Source: Erysipelotrichaceae bacterium (lineage in GTDB: Bacteria > Bacillota_I > Bacilli_A > Acholeplasmatales > Anaeroplasmataceae). Taken from it: a stretch of DNA of 61,185 bases. Position 1 is the first letter of the stretch. The number at the start of each line of letters is the position of its first letter. Position numbers and translations under genes: made by a program. The stretch is taken from positions 1-61,185 of the forward strand of contig SVAZ01000009.1 in assembly GCA_015059145.1 (NCBI GenBank). The letters are read 5' to 3'. The notes beneath the pieces are model-generated. The model was given only the letters and a program-made list of their open reading frames with translations, was not told the origin of the DNA and did no database searches. Shown one piece after another: positions 53,043 through 61,185 of the stretch.

Positions 53043-55238
53043 TTATTCAGCCTTAGGCTCTTCAGAATTTACTTCTTCCTTCTTTTCGAATCTCTTTTGA
53101 GCATCCTTTAATGCATCCTTACGAGATAAGTCAATTTGACCCTTATCATTTACACCGATGCACTTAACGATGATTTCATCATTTAATGAAACTACATCCT
53201 CAGGCTTTTCAACTCTTTCTAAAGCTAATTTAGAAATATGACATAATCCTTCAGCACCTGGCCATAACTCAACGAATACACCATACTTTTCAACACGTGT
53301 AACCTTACCAGTATAGATTGTACCAACCTCAGCCTCACGAACAGAATTTATAATATATTCTAAGCAAGCCTTAGCTGTATCCATATTAGAGTGCATTACT
53401 AATAATCTACCATCTTGCTCTAAATCAATCTTAACATTATCAAACTTCTCGATTGTAGCATTGATAGTCTTACCACCAGCACCTATAACATCTTTAATCT
53501 TATCAGGATTAATCTTAGCTGTAACAACCTTTGGAGCGTACTTAGATAATTCAGGACGTACCTCAGAAATTGTTTCATTCATATGATCAAGAATTTCAAT
53601 TCTACCCTTCTTAGCTTGCTCTAAAGCTTCCTTTAGAATTTGATATGTTATACCTCTAATCTTAATATCCATTTGAAGTGCAGTAATACCTTCCTTAGTA
53701 CCTGCAACCTTGAAGTCCATATCACCTAAGTGATCCTCCATACCTTGAATATCAGTTAAAATAGTATAATCCTTTTCATTCTTGTCCATGATTAAACCCA
53801 TAGCAATACCAGCAACTGGAGCCTTAATAGGAACACCTGCAGCCATTAATGCTAATGTACCAGAACAAATAGTAGCTTGAGAAGATGAACCATTAGATTC
53901 TAAAATTTCAGAAACTACACGAATAGTATATGGGAATTCATCCTCACTAGGAATAACATAAGATAATGCTCTTTCACCTAATGCACCATGACCAATTTCT
54001 CTTCTACCTGGAGAACCATATCTACCAGTTTCACCTACTGAGAATTGAGGGAAATTATAGTGTAGCATAAATCTCTTGTTAGATTCTACACCTAAGCCAT
54101 CAATAATTTGGCTATCAACTAAAGATCCTAATGTAACAGTACCTAAAGATTGAGTTTGACCACGTGTGAATAATGCAGATCCATGTACTCTAGGTAAAAC
54201 ATCTACTCTAGAAGATAAAGGTCTAATTTCATCAACCTTTCTTCCATCGGGACGAATCTTATCTACAGCGATCATTCTACGAACCTCACCATGTAAGATT
54301 TCATCTAATGTATATTGGACATGCTTTAAATATAACTTCTTAGCTTCAGTATCAATTACCTTAATACCACCTAATTCAGTAATAAATACCTTTTCATCAA
54401 AATGAGCAATTGTTTCCTCATTTACAGCATCAATTGCAGCATAACGCTCAAGCTTATCCTCAATACGAATAGCCTTAACAAGTTTTTCTTCTGCATAAGC
54501 CTTAACCTCAGCCTCAATATCCTTATCTAATTCAAATAATTCAACTTGATACTTTTCCTTACCACAAGCTGCAACAATTTCCTTTTGGAAATCACAAAGC
54601 TTTTGGATTTCAGCATGACCAAACTTTAATGCCTCCCACATATCATCCTCTGATACGAATTTAGCACCAGCTTCAACCATGTTGATTGCTGTATGAGTAC
54701 CTGCAACAGTTAAATTTAATTCAGAAACCTCTAATTGCTCAGGAGTTGGGTTAATTACTAATTCACCATTAACCTTACCAACAACAACACCAGCAATTGG
54801 TCCCTCAAATGGAATATCAGAAATCATTAATGCAATAGATGAACCTAACATTGCAGCCATTGCAGTAGAGCAATCTGGATCAGATGATAATACAGTATTA
54901 ATAACCTGTACCTCATTTCTAAATCCATCAGCAAATAAAGGACGAATAGGTCTATCAATTAAACGTGAAACTAACGTTTCATGCTCACTTGGTCTACCCT
55001 CACGTCTTAAAAAGCCACCTGGAATCTTTCCAGCAGCGTATAATTTTTCTTGGTACAAAACCATTAATGGGAAAAAGTCTGCGGTAGATGCTACATTATT
55101 AGAAACAGCTGCTGATAATACCGTACTTTCTCCATAAGTAACCATACAAGAACCACCTGCTTGCTTAGCTACTTCTCCAATCTCAATCACAAGAGGACGT
55201 CCCGCCCAATTGTATTCGAAGCGCTTTACTTCACTCAT
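53043..55238 (-). CDS. pnp: Polyribonucleotide nucleotidyltransferase (PNPase)
   Basis: 731 residues with two RNase PH domains, then KH and S1. 'G-R-P-S-E-H-E-T-L', '[14 protein letters not shown]' and the S1 part '[19 protein letters not shown]' are visible. 3'-5' phosphorolytic RNA decay. In most Firmicutes pnp directly follows rpsO; here an IS3 element and two membrane protein genes lie between them. Confidence 0.97.
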   Translation of the reverse strand: MSEVKRFEYNWAGRPLVIEIGEVAKQAGGSCMVTYGESTVLSAAVSNNVASTADFFPLMVLYQEKLYAAGKIPGGFLRREGRPSEHETLVSRLIDRPIRPLFADGFRNEVQVINTVLSSDPDCSTAMAAMLGSSIALMISDIPFEGPIAGVVVGKVNGELVINPTPEQLEVSELNLTVAGTHTAINMVEAGAKFVSEDDMWEALKFGHAEIQKLCDFQKEIVAACGKEKYQVELFELDKDIEAEVKAYAEEKLVKAIRIEDKLERYAAIDAVNEETIAHFDEKVFITELGGIKVIDTEAKKLYLKHVQYTLDEILHGEVRRMIAVDKIRPDGRKVDEIRPLSSRVDVLPRVHGSALFTRGQTQSLGTVTLGSLVDSQIIDGLGVESNKRFMLHYNFPQFSVGETGRYGSPGRREIGHGALGERALSYVIPSEDEFPYTIRVVSEILESNGSSSQATICSGTLALMAAGVPIKAPVAGIAMGLIMDKNEKDYTILTDIQGMEDHLGDMDFKVAGTKEGITALQMDIKIRGITYQILKEALEQAKKGRIEILDHMNETISEVRPELSKYAPKVVTAKINPDKIKDVIGAGGKTINATIEKFDNVKIDLEQDGRLLVMHSNMDTAKACLEYIINSVREAEVGTIYTGKVTRVEKYGVFVELWPGAEGLCHISKLALERVEKPEDVVSLNDEIIVKCIGVNDKGQIDLSRKDALKDAQKRFEKKEEVNSEEPKAE

Positions 55239-55390
55239 ATTTTATCTCCTTATAACTTATAAATTCTCAACATTTTTATTATATCACATTTAATACTAAT
55301 TTCTACATAAATTTTTTTATTTAATTGTAAATTAAAAAGGTGCATTATGAACTGGGGTTTGTCAAGTGGACACGCCAAAGTAAAAAATAA

Positions 55391-56338
55391 TTAAATAACT
55401 AAAGGTAGTAAATTAGGATTGGCATGATTTCCAAATTGATTTGGGGTCATGCCTTTTAAATTTGCTTGTAACCTCTCATTATTGTAAAAATTTATATATT
55501 CAACTATTGCTTCTCTAAGGGATGTTTCATCATCCCATCTTAATCCATAAAACATTTCAGATTTTAGTGTTCCCCAAAATCCTTCCATAGGTCCGTTATC
55601 TATACATTTTCCAACTCTAGACATTGATTGTATCATTCCAGCTTGATCTAATTTAAATTTGAATTGTTTAGATGTGTATTGAAATCCTCTATCACTATGG
55701 AATAATGGTTTAGCACCTGGATTTGTTTTTAATGCTAAATCAAATGTATCAAATACTAATTTGTTATTATTTGAATTACTTAAAACATATGATACTATTC
55801 GTCTATCATATAAATCTATGATTGCTGATAAATATATTTTTTGTTTTTGACCAATTACTTTAAATTCAGTAACGTCTGTACACCATTTTTGATTTTGCCA
55901 TAGGGCTTCAAAATCTCTATTTAATATATTTTCACCAACTTGTTCAGGTTTAACTTTAACGTAATTCGAATGTTTACGTCTAATTCTTGCATGAACATGT
56001 ATTACTTTCATTAATCTATGAATATACTTAATGCTATAAGAAGATTGATTGAAATGATTAATATACATGGTCATTCGCCTATAACCAAGTATGCCATCAT
56101 ATGTTTTGTTATATTCAATTATTATATTTGCTAATTCATTATCTTGAATCTCTTTTTTAGGTATTGCTCTATTTTTCCATTTATAATAGCTAGATCTTGG
56201 TATTTCTAATGTTTTACATAAGAAATCAACTGTAAAACCAGGTTTTTCTTTAAATTCATCTATCGTTTCGTATTTGTCTTCTTGCCTAACAGGCGAGAAT
56301 CTCTTTCCATTCTTTCCTGTATTTCTATGTTTTTTTTT
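55391..56338 (-). CDS. IS3-family transposase OrfB (via -1 frameshift)
   Basis: DDE integrase: D in 'W-C-T-D-V-T-E-F', D in 'F-H-S-D-R-G-F-Q-Y' and E in 'G-P-M-E-G-F-W-G-T-L-K-S-E'. Reading back past the internal ATG 56074, the frame stays open through 'D-E-F-K-E-K-P-G-F' and 'L-G-Y-R-R-M' to an A9 run (56330-56338), where OrfA overlaps it. This indicates an OrfAB fusion made by programmed -1 frameshifting. So it is about 315 codons, not truncated. Confidence 0.85.
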   Translation of the reverse strand, partial: KKKHRNTGKNGKRFSPVRQEDKYETIDEFKEKPGFTVDFLCKTLEIPRSSYYKWKNRAIPKKEIQDNELANIIIEYNKTYDGILGYRRMTMYINHFNQSSYSIKYIHRLMKVIHVHARIRRKHSNYVKVKPEQVGENILNRDFEALWQNQKWCTDVTEFKVIGQKQKIYLSAIIDLYDRRIVSYVLSNSNNNKLVFDTFDLALKTNPGAKPLFHSDRGFQYTSKQFKFKLDQAGMIQSMSRVGKCIDNGPMEGFWGTLKSEMFYGLRWDDETSLREAIVEYINFYNNERLQANLKGMTPNQFGNHANPNLLPLVI

Positions 56339-56997
56339 AATACTTCAATAACCATCTTAGAACGCTCAAGCTCACGCTTAAGCTTTTCTATCTCGATATC
56401 TTTCTTTTCAATATCAGAAAGTTCATGTTTAGGCTCTTTAGAAGAAGGACGTCCTCTTGAATCAGAAAGGCCATCTTCACCAGATTCATTATATTTTCTT
56501 ACCCAATTATAAACATTAGCGTATGGGACACTATATTTATCTGCGGCACCTTTAAAATCATTATTATTAGCTAATACATAATTAACTATTTCTAATCTTT
56601 CTTCTAATGTAGTCTTTCTTGATTTCATAGTATAGACATCCCCTTTAGGATCATAATCCTTAATCTCGATGCCTTTATTATACTTTATAATCCATTGTCT
56701 TACAATTTCACCAGTTGAAATATTATATTTGGTTGCCAGTTCATTTGGTGATAAACCATTACTATAATCTTTTATAATTTTTTCTTTTAATTCCTTAGGA
56801 TATGTTTTGTTATAAGATAAGGTCTCTAATGATTCCTCGCCATTAATTTCATAGTGTTTACTCCATAACACTATTTTATTTCTTGTGGAATATGGCATTC
56901 CATATTCGTTGGCTAACGAGATTGCTGATTCACCTTTCAAATATCTTTTAACAATTTCTAATTTTAATTCCTTACTATATTTTGCTTTTCTTCCCAT
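56260..56997 (-). CDS. IS3-family OrfA with several helix-turn-helix units
   Basis: 245 residues from ATG 56997 with GGAGG 8 nt upstream. It has three homeodomain-like HTH units ('Y-S-K-E-L-K-L-E-I-V', 'Y-P-K-E-L-K-E-K-I-I', 'T-L-E-E-R-L-E-I-V'), longer than the usual ~100-residue OrfA, then a C-terminal leucine-zipper-like coil ('E-I-E-K-L-K-R-E-L-E-R-S'). It binds the IS ends. OrfB starts by frameshift in its end. Confidence 0.85.
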   Translation of the reverse strand: MGRKAKYSKELKLEIVKRYLKGESAISLANEYGMPYSTRNKIVLWSKHYEINGEESLETLSYNKTYPKELKEKIIKDYSNGLSPNELATKYNISTGEIVRQWIIKYNKGIEIKDYDPKGDVYTMKSRKTTLEERLEIVNYVLANNNDFKGAADKYSVPYANVYNWVRKYNESGEDGLSDSRGRPSSKEPKHELSDIEKKDIEIEKLKRELERSKMVIEVLKKNIEIQERMERDSRLLGKKTNTKR

Positions 56998-57116
56998 AAA
57001 AAAATACCTCCAAAGTAGATTTACAATAATCTTGGAGGTATCGCGAATCCCCATGGGGATTGTTATCCTTTTCTTTTTTAATTATTTTATTTGTCTACTT
57101 TGGAGATATCATATCA

Positions 57117-57605
57117 TTACTGCACCTTAGGTTTTTTGAATATAAATAAGACTACACTACTTAATGCTAGCATTGCAAAGCAAATTAACAACGGTAGACA
57201 ACATCCAAGTAAAAATTTATCAACAATAAAAAGTAAACCAGTCTTACCTAATAAAAGTAAGAATAATAAAGGGCTTAAATTTAAAAATAAGAAAAACATC
57301 TTATTAGCCTTGCTATGAAGCCTATAAATTTGACAATGAATTAATATAAATATTACCCCAACAACTAAAAATGGTATCAACAATAAAAAAAATGAAATTA
57401 TTAAAGATCCAAAGGAAACTAAAATACCTAGAAGTATATTTTGCTTATTCACTTTACTAAGTATATTATTAGAAATGGTATTAAACAAATTAATAAAATC
57501 ATCATCACTTATATATATAACATCTTTTAATAAAAAGCTTATTAAAATTAAAATTGCAACCATAATTATAAATATGATTCCTAATCTTAAATTATGATTT
57601 TTCAT
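57117..57605 (-). CDS. Membrane protein, unknown
   Basis: 162 residues, about four hydrophobic helices. No family recognised. The frame ends 6 nt before the IS end, at TAA; whether the IS trimmed a longer protein cannot be told. Ribosome site GGAG-like (AATCATTTGGAGAG, minus) precedes the start. Confidence 0.65.
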   Translation of the reverse strand: MKNHNLRLGIIFIIMVAILILISFLLKDVIYISDDDFINLFNTISNNILSKVNKQNILLGILVSFGSLIISFFLLLIPFLVVGVIFILIHCQIYRLHSKANKMFFLFLNLSPLLFLLLLGKTGLLFIVDKFLLGCCLPLLICFAMLALSSVVLFIFKKPKVQ

Positions 57606-57694
57606 AGCAACTCTCCAAATGATTAATTTAATATTATTTTTCTAAATTTAAAATAAAAGGGAAATGAAGTTTGACCTACACATCACTAATTTAT

Positions 57695-58870
57695 TTATTC
57701 AGTAATGCCAAAAATATTCTTTAAATCTGTTATTTTTTGTTCATCTACGCCTTCAAGCTTATTAATAGATTCCTCAGCCTTAGCTTTTTCAGAATCATCT
57801 AATTCTATCTTAATTTCACTTGATGCAGCAACCGGTAAAATTATATCTGAGTTTGCAATTGTTTGAATTAATTCATCTGTAGAAACAGAATCTGGATTTT
57901 CTTGATATTCAAATAAATCCTCGATAATTTCTCCTTCTTTAGCAAAGCTAACCTCAGTTAAATCAAAATCAGATAAATCTATGTCACTTACAAAATCACT
58001 TGCTAATTCACTAATCAAATCATTTAATGTATCAATAGATTCCTCACTTAATCCGCCCTTCAACTCATCAAGTCTCGCTAGTGTATCTTTAAGCTCCTGT
58101 ATATTATCCTTGTTAAGACCATTAGAAAAATCAACTTGTCCCATCTTAGAAAGTTCTTCAGCTAATCTTACAGCAGCAATAAGTGCATCAATTTGTCCTG
58201 ATAAGGTTACCTTTTCACCATCTTTGTTCTTGGTAGTTGTTATGCTTTTGAACATTCCCTTTCCTAGTCCATTATACATTTTACAAAGTGAAGATTCATT
58301 ATACTTTGAAAAATCAAAAACACTATTTTCATTCTCATTTGAAATGTTAATAAGCTTTTTACCTTCAAATTCAATATTCATTACCTTATTGGCTTCATTA
58401 AATAAACCACTTAAAGGCATACATAAAAAGAATGCGATAAGAAAGCCCTGACCAAGTCCTATTATTCCACCAATAATTCTTCTTTTACTTGTTTTAACAC
58501 CATCCTTGCTATCTCTGACAAAAATAAATGAAACAACAGTATAAATGATTAAAGTAACCAGTTGGATAATTAAGAATAAAACTATAAAGCCAATTGCCAT
58601 AAATAATCCTCTTACAATCGGAATAACAAGATGAACATAGTCAGCAAAATCCTCTGGGACCATATTGACTATTTTAGCCTCAATTGTTTCTCCACCTATC
58701 TTCATTCCAAAAATTGCATCACCCATAGGTTTAACAAAAATAAAAGTAATTATGATACATGCAACAATTGTAATAATTCTAACAATCGATTTTTTCATAC
58801 CTCTAGCAAAGCCTAATAAAAAGCCTAATCCAAGACATAATAAAGTAATAAGTATAATTATGATTCCCAT
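57695..58870 (-). CDS. CvpA-like membrane protein with long extracytoplasmic tail
   Basis: 391 residues. The first ~180 have four membrane helices with the CvpA pattern (G-x-x-x-G-F-x-R-G-x-x-x-S, then 'R-R-I-I-G-G-I-I-G-L-G-Q-G'). The rest is an acidic Ser/Asp/Leu-rich soluble tail. CvpA proteins are tied to colicin V production and envelope stability in E. coli; the role here is unknown. GGGGGGAT precedes the start. Confidence 0.78.
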   Translation of the reverse strand: MGIIIILITLLCLGLGFLLGFARGMKKSIVRIITIVACIIITFIFVKPMGDAIFGMKIGGETIEAKIVNMVPEDFADYVHLVIPIVRGLFMAIGFIVLFLIIQLVTLIIYTVVSFIFVRDSKDGVKTSKRRIIGGIIGLGQGFLIAFFLCMPLSGLFNEANKVMNIEFEGKKLINISNENENSVFDFSKYNESSLCKMYNGLGKGMFKSITTTKNKDGEKVTLSGQIDALIAAVRLAEELSKMGQVDFSNGLNKDNIQELKDTLARLDELKGGLSEESIDTLNDLISELASDFVSDIDLSDFDLTEVSFAKEGEIIEDLFEYQENPDSVSTDELIQTIANSDIILPVAASSEIKIELDDSEKAKAEESINKLEGVDEQKITDLKNIFGITE

Positions 58871-58922
58871 AAATTATCCCCCCTTTATTAAATAATACCA
58901 TATTTTTTTAAAAAAAAGAAAA

Positions 58923-58945
58923 AAAAGGACAAAATTTGTCCTTTT
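58923..58945 (-). terminator. Terminator of rpsO
   Basis: AAAAGGACAAA and TTTGTCCTTTT form an 11-bp stem touching the rpsO stop, T-rich on minus. Confidence 0.88.
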
Positions 58946-59213
58946 ATCTTCTTAAACCTAATTTTGCAATTAAAGCTTCATAGGCCTTTAAATCATTCTT
59001 CTTAAGGTAATTGATTAAACTCTTTCTTTGACCAATCTTAACCATTAATCCTCTCTTAGAGTGGAAATCATGGATATGAGTTTGGAAATGCTCATTTAAT
59101 TGGTTGATTTCAGCAGTTAAAAGTGCAATTTGTACTTCTACTGAACCAGTGTCCTTAGCATCCTTACCATAAGTCTTAACGATTTCAGCCTTTAATTCCT
59201 TTGATAAAGCCAT
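58944..59213 (-). CDS. rpsO: 30S ribosomal protein S15
   Basis: 89 residues, the standard length, from ATG 59213 (M-A-L-S-K-E) with GGAGG upstream; an earlier in-frame ATG at 59228 overlaps the ribosome site. It contains the S15 pattern '[11 protein letters not shown]' and 'D-x-H-S-K-R-G-L'. Binds 16S rRNA central domain. Order truB-ribF-rpsO is typical; pnp is displaced. Confidence 0.98.
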   Translation of the reverse strand: MALSKELKAEIVKTYGKDAKDTGSVEVQIALLTAEINQLNEHFQTHIHDFHSKRGLMVKIGQRKSLINYLKKNDLKAYEALIAKLGLRR

Positions 59214-59329
59214 TTTTATTTCCTCCATTTTTAAATATTCACGTACAACCTAGAATTGGATAGAGGATATCCATAATCCAAGTAGACGCCGATAATAATT
59301 ATACATTAAATTTGGTTTATATGCAATAT
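59214..59329 (-). promoter_or_regulatory. rpsO leader
   Basis: On the minus strand TATAAT lies at about 59299-59304 and a symmetric stretch TTGGAT...ATCCAA with an inner GGATATCC near 59257-59281. The latter may fold to a leader hairpin; S15 leaders often bind S15 for feedback. Autoregulation is inference only. Confidence 0.4.
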
Positions 59330-60238
59330 CTATTTTTGAATATTTTTATCCTTTAGCTCTAGACATTTTTTCTTATCTGTTTTCAATTGTTCAATCAAGG
59401 ACTCAACACCATCAAACTTCATTTCAGATCTAATTCTTTCAATGAATATAACCTCAACAGTATCATCATAAATATCCTCATCAAAATCAAATATATTGAC
59501 CTCAAGCCTTGATTTGTCAACATAATTAAAAGTTGGATTATGCCCGATATTAGCCATACCTAAATAAAGCTTGTCATCATGCTTAACATTAACGAAATAT
59601 ACTCCACCACCAGGTAGAAAATAATTTTTATAATCAATATTAGCAGTTGGGAAACCAATCACTCTACCATTTTGACTACCATAATTAACTTGACCTCTAA
59701 TAGAATAATTTCTACCTAAAAATTTTGAAGCCTCACAAACATTACCACTAAATAAAAGCTCTCTTATATATGTTGTAGATACTCTAACATCATCATAAAC
59801 ATATTTCTTAACTTCATAGAATTCAAATACCTCTTTTAGATCAGAAATATTTCCACTAGCATGTTTTGCAAATTTAAAGTCATAGCCACATACACACGCT
59901 TTAATATTCATAATCTTCAAATTATCTATGAACTCTTCCTTGCTCATGCTAGCAAGCTCATCATCAAACTCAACAACAATTAAATAATCAACACCCAATT
60001 TTGAAATAATATCTGTCTTTTGCTCAAGTGGGGTTACCAGAGGATAATTAGGAATCTTTTTTAAAAATACAGACGGATGAGGATAAAAGGTTAAAACAGC
60101 TGATTTATATCCATGCTTTTTTGATTCCTCAATAAGCTTTTGATGCCCTAAATGCACGCCGTCAAAATTACCTATTGCAGCACAAACTGGCTCAGATAAT
60201 GCAAAAAAATTCCTATCCTTTATAAATATAGATTTCAT
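59330..60238 (-). CDS. ribF: Bifunctional riboflavin kinase / FAD synthetase
   Basis: 302 residues. The N-terminal FAD synthetase part has 'G-N-F-D-G-V-H-L-G-H-Q-K-L'. The C-terminal riboflavin kinase part has 'G-R-V-I-G-F-P-T-A-N-I' and 'N-I-G-H-N-P-T-F'. It makes FMN and FAD. ATG 60238 is preferred over 60247, since GGGAG at the truB end is 9 nt upstream. Follows truB in one operon. Confidence 0.96.
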   Translation of the reverse strand: MKSIFIKDRNFFALSEPVCAAIGNFDGVHLGHQKLIEESKKHGYKSAVLTFYPHPSVFLKKIPNYPLVTPLEQKTDIISKLGVDYLIVVEFDDELASMSKEEFIDNLKIMNIKACVCGYDFKFAKHASGNISDLKEVFEFYEVKKYVYDDVRVSTTYIRELLFSGNVCEASKFLGRNYSIRGQVNYGSQNGRVIGFPTANIDYKNYFLPGGGVYFVNVKHDDKLYLGMANIGHNPTFNYVDKSRLEVNIFDFDEDIYDDTVEVIFIERIRSEMKFDGVESLIEQLKTDKKKCLELKDKNIQK

Positions 60239-60239
60239 A

Positions 60240-61106
60240 CTACTCATCTCCCTTAAGCAATAATATAGGCTTATATTTCATTTGTCCAATAGGCTCATAT
60301 ATAGCAATCCTTTTATCTTTATTAGTAACGTAAAATGGTTCATTTAAGCTTGTCTGTCTTTCATCTAAAACCACACCATTACAAACTAAATTTGCAATAA
60401 AATCATTAACCTCAACCTTAGGTAAATCAAATACACTATCTATAGATTTAATATCATCTAAAGTAATACAATCTAATTTCTTAGAATCTTTAACGTTAAA
60501 ATCACCTGCATATGTCCTTCTTAATTCCTTAAGAATTGCACAACCACCTAATAGTATTCCTAAATCTCTTGCGAAGCTTCTAACATAAAAGCCTTTAGCA
60601 ACATCTAATCTAATATCAAATTCAATATGATCATCAACGATTCTCATATCAGATAGAATTTCATAATCATAAATTTTTATATCACGAGGCTTTACCTCAA
60701 CCTCTATTCCCTTACGTTGATATTCATATAGCTTCTTCCCATTTAATTTAATAGCAGATGTCATAGGTGGAATTTGAGTAGTTTCTAAACAAAGCTCTGC
60801 AACCTTTTCCTTAAGCTCAGCAAAGGAAAAATCCATGCAGATATCATTAGTAATATTACCATCTACATCTAAGGTATCAGAATCAAACCCGAAAACAATA
60901 GTAGCTATATATTGCTTATCATGCTCATTTATAAGCTTAAAAAGCTTTGTAGCTCGATTAACTGCAACGACTAGAATTCCAGTTGTATTAGGATCTAAAG
61001 TGCCACTGTGACCACATTTATCGAGTTTAAGTGACTTCTTTAGCTTCATACATACATCAAGGCTTGTCATTCCCTTAGGCTTATCAACTAATAAAAATCC
61101 ATCCAT
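60240..61106 (-). CDS. truB: tRNA pseudouridine-55 synthase
   Basis: 288 residues. 'V-D-K-P-K-G-M-T-S' and the catalytic motif 'G-H-S-G-T-L-D-P-N-T-T-G' with the conserved Asp. Makes psi55 in the tRNA T-loop. First gene of the truB-ribF(-rpsO) group. Upstream 61107-61185 has no feature I can support. Confidence 0.97.
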   Translation of the reverse strand: MDGFLLVDKPKGMTSLDVCMKLKKSLKLDKCGHSGTLDPNTTGILVVAVNRATKLFKLINEHDKQYIATIVFGFDSDTLDVDGNITNDICMDFSFAELKEKVAELCLETTQIPPMTSAIKLNGKKLYEYQRKGIEVEVKPRDIKIYDYEILSDMRIVDDHIEFDIRLDVAKGFYVRSFARDLGILLGGCAILKELRRTYAGDFNVKDSKKLDCITLDDIKSIDSVFDLPKVEVNDFIANLVCNGVVLDERQTSLNEPFYVTNKDKRIAIYEPIGQMKYKPILLLKGDE

Positions 61107-61185
61107 ACAATCACGTATAATTAATTTAGTAATAATTAATAACCAAATTAACTATTACTCCTTTCTCACAATTTAATAGATTATA

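Larger units (their letters stand above)
55367..57111 (-). mobile_element. IS3-family insertion sequence (IS150-like), apparently intact
   Basis: About 1.75 kb. The ends share TG-N6-CCAAAGTA: the left end reads TGGACACG-CCAAAGTA; the right end, reverse strand, TGATATCT-CCAAAGTA. The first bases TG are typical of IS3. OrfA and OrfB are in -1 relation and all DDE residues are present. A 3-bp target duplication could not be confirmed, so ends are good to a few nt. It lies between pnp and a membrane protein gene whose stop codon is only 6 nt away. Confidence 0.85.

Noticed and set aside
55391-56074. Truncated transposase
   Set aside because: The frame is open upstream of the internal ATG to the A9 run; the short form is only an artefact of ATG choice.

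Overview
The window is an AT-rich chromosomal segment from a low-GC Gram-positive bacterium (Bacillota). It is most likely an uncultured Bacilli/Erysipelotrichia-like or former 'Tenericutes' lineage. Evidence: a class B RNase P RNA, a valS T-box, a thiT TPP riboswitch, Bacillus-like neighbourhoods (plsY/parE/parC, xerD-deoB, ybeY-cdd-era-recO, truB-ribF-rpsO), GGAGG or GGTGAT ribosome sites, and UGA used as a stop (ybeY), which excludes the Mycoplasma code. The assignment is inference from gene content, not a phylogeny.

Layout. 0-25 kb is almost all plus strand: LRR protein, HAD phosphatase, ybeY-cdd-era-recO, a six-hairpin glycosidase-like protein, T-box-GNAT-valS-folC, radC with a SpoIVFA/SpoIVFB-like pair, an M28 peptidase, an EF-G-like GTPase, a lipoprotein, yneF, ferredoxin, a cotJ operon, and plsY divergent from parE-parC. 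34-61 kb is almost all minus strand: amidohydrolase-hemW-xerD-deoB-Fe-ADH, thiT, a dCache-HAMP-GGDEF protein, a DUF2130 protein, a small-membrane-protein/MFS operon, HIT, lepA, padR-HAAS-DUF4097, rnpB, pnp, an IS3-family element, a CvpA-like protein, rpsO, ribF and truB. A plus-strand metY-metA-membrane gene island lies at 39.1-42.1 kb.

The two arms converge on a gene-poor stretch (30.03-33.69 kb). This is the pattern expected where replication forks meet. At 31647-31674 there is a 28-bp site with a near-perfect XerD half-site and the TATATA centre of Firmicutes dif, 4.4 kb from xerD itself. I read this as the replication terminus.

The most unusual content is built around dif. Five copies of a 13-bp palindrome (ACATAAATAATGT) lie on its left (30059-31183). 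A second AT-rich quasi-palindrome family (ATCTAGTWTTTAAAAC) has seven copies on its right (32090-33641). Three related sites spaced 112-113 bp lie farther left (26751-27000). There are also long inverted repeats, two of which share the arm CAAATCGA and sit on opposite sides of dif. Several other segments recur in diverged form. Immediately left is a gene for a protein that looks like a Fic fold without its catalytic motif, carrying a C-terminal winged helix. Whether this is a fork trap, a terminus-organising system (matS/MatP-like in logic) or something else cannot be decided from sequence alone.

Other points of interest: a CotJA-CotJB fusion, a T-box terminator whose 3' arm carries the next gene's ribosome site, a padR promoter with a palindromic operator between -35 and -10, a signal-peptidase-like protein lacking catalytic residues, and two genes too short for routine ORF calling (a 55-aa ferredoxin and a 45-aa membrane protein).
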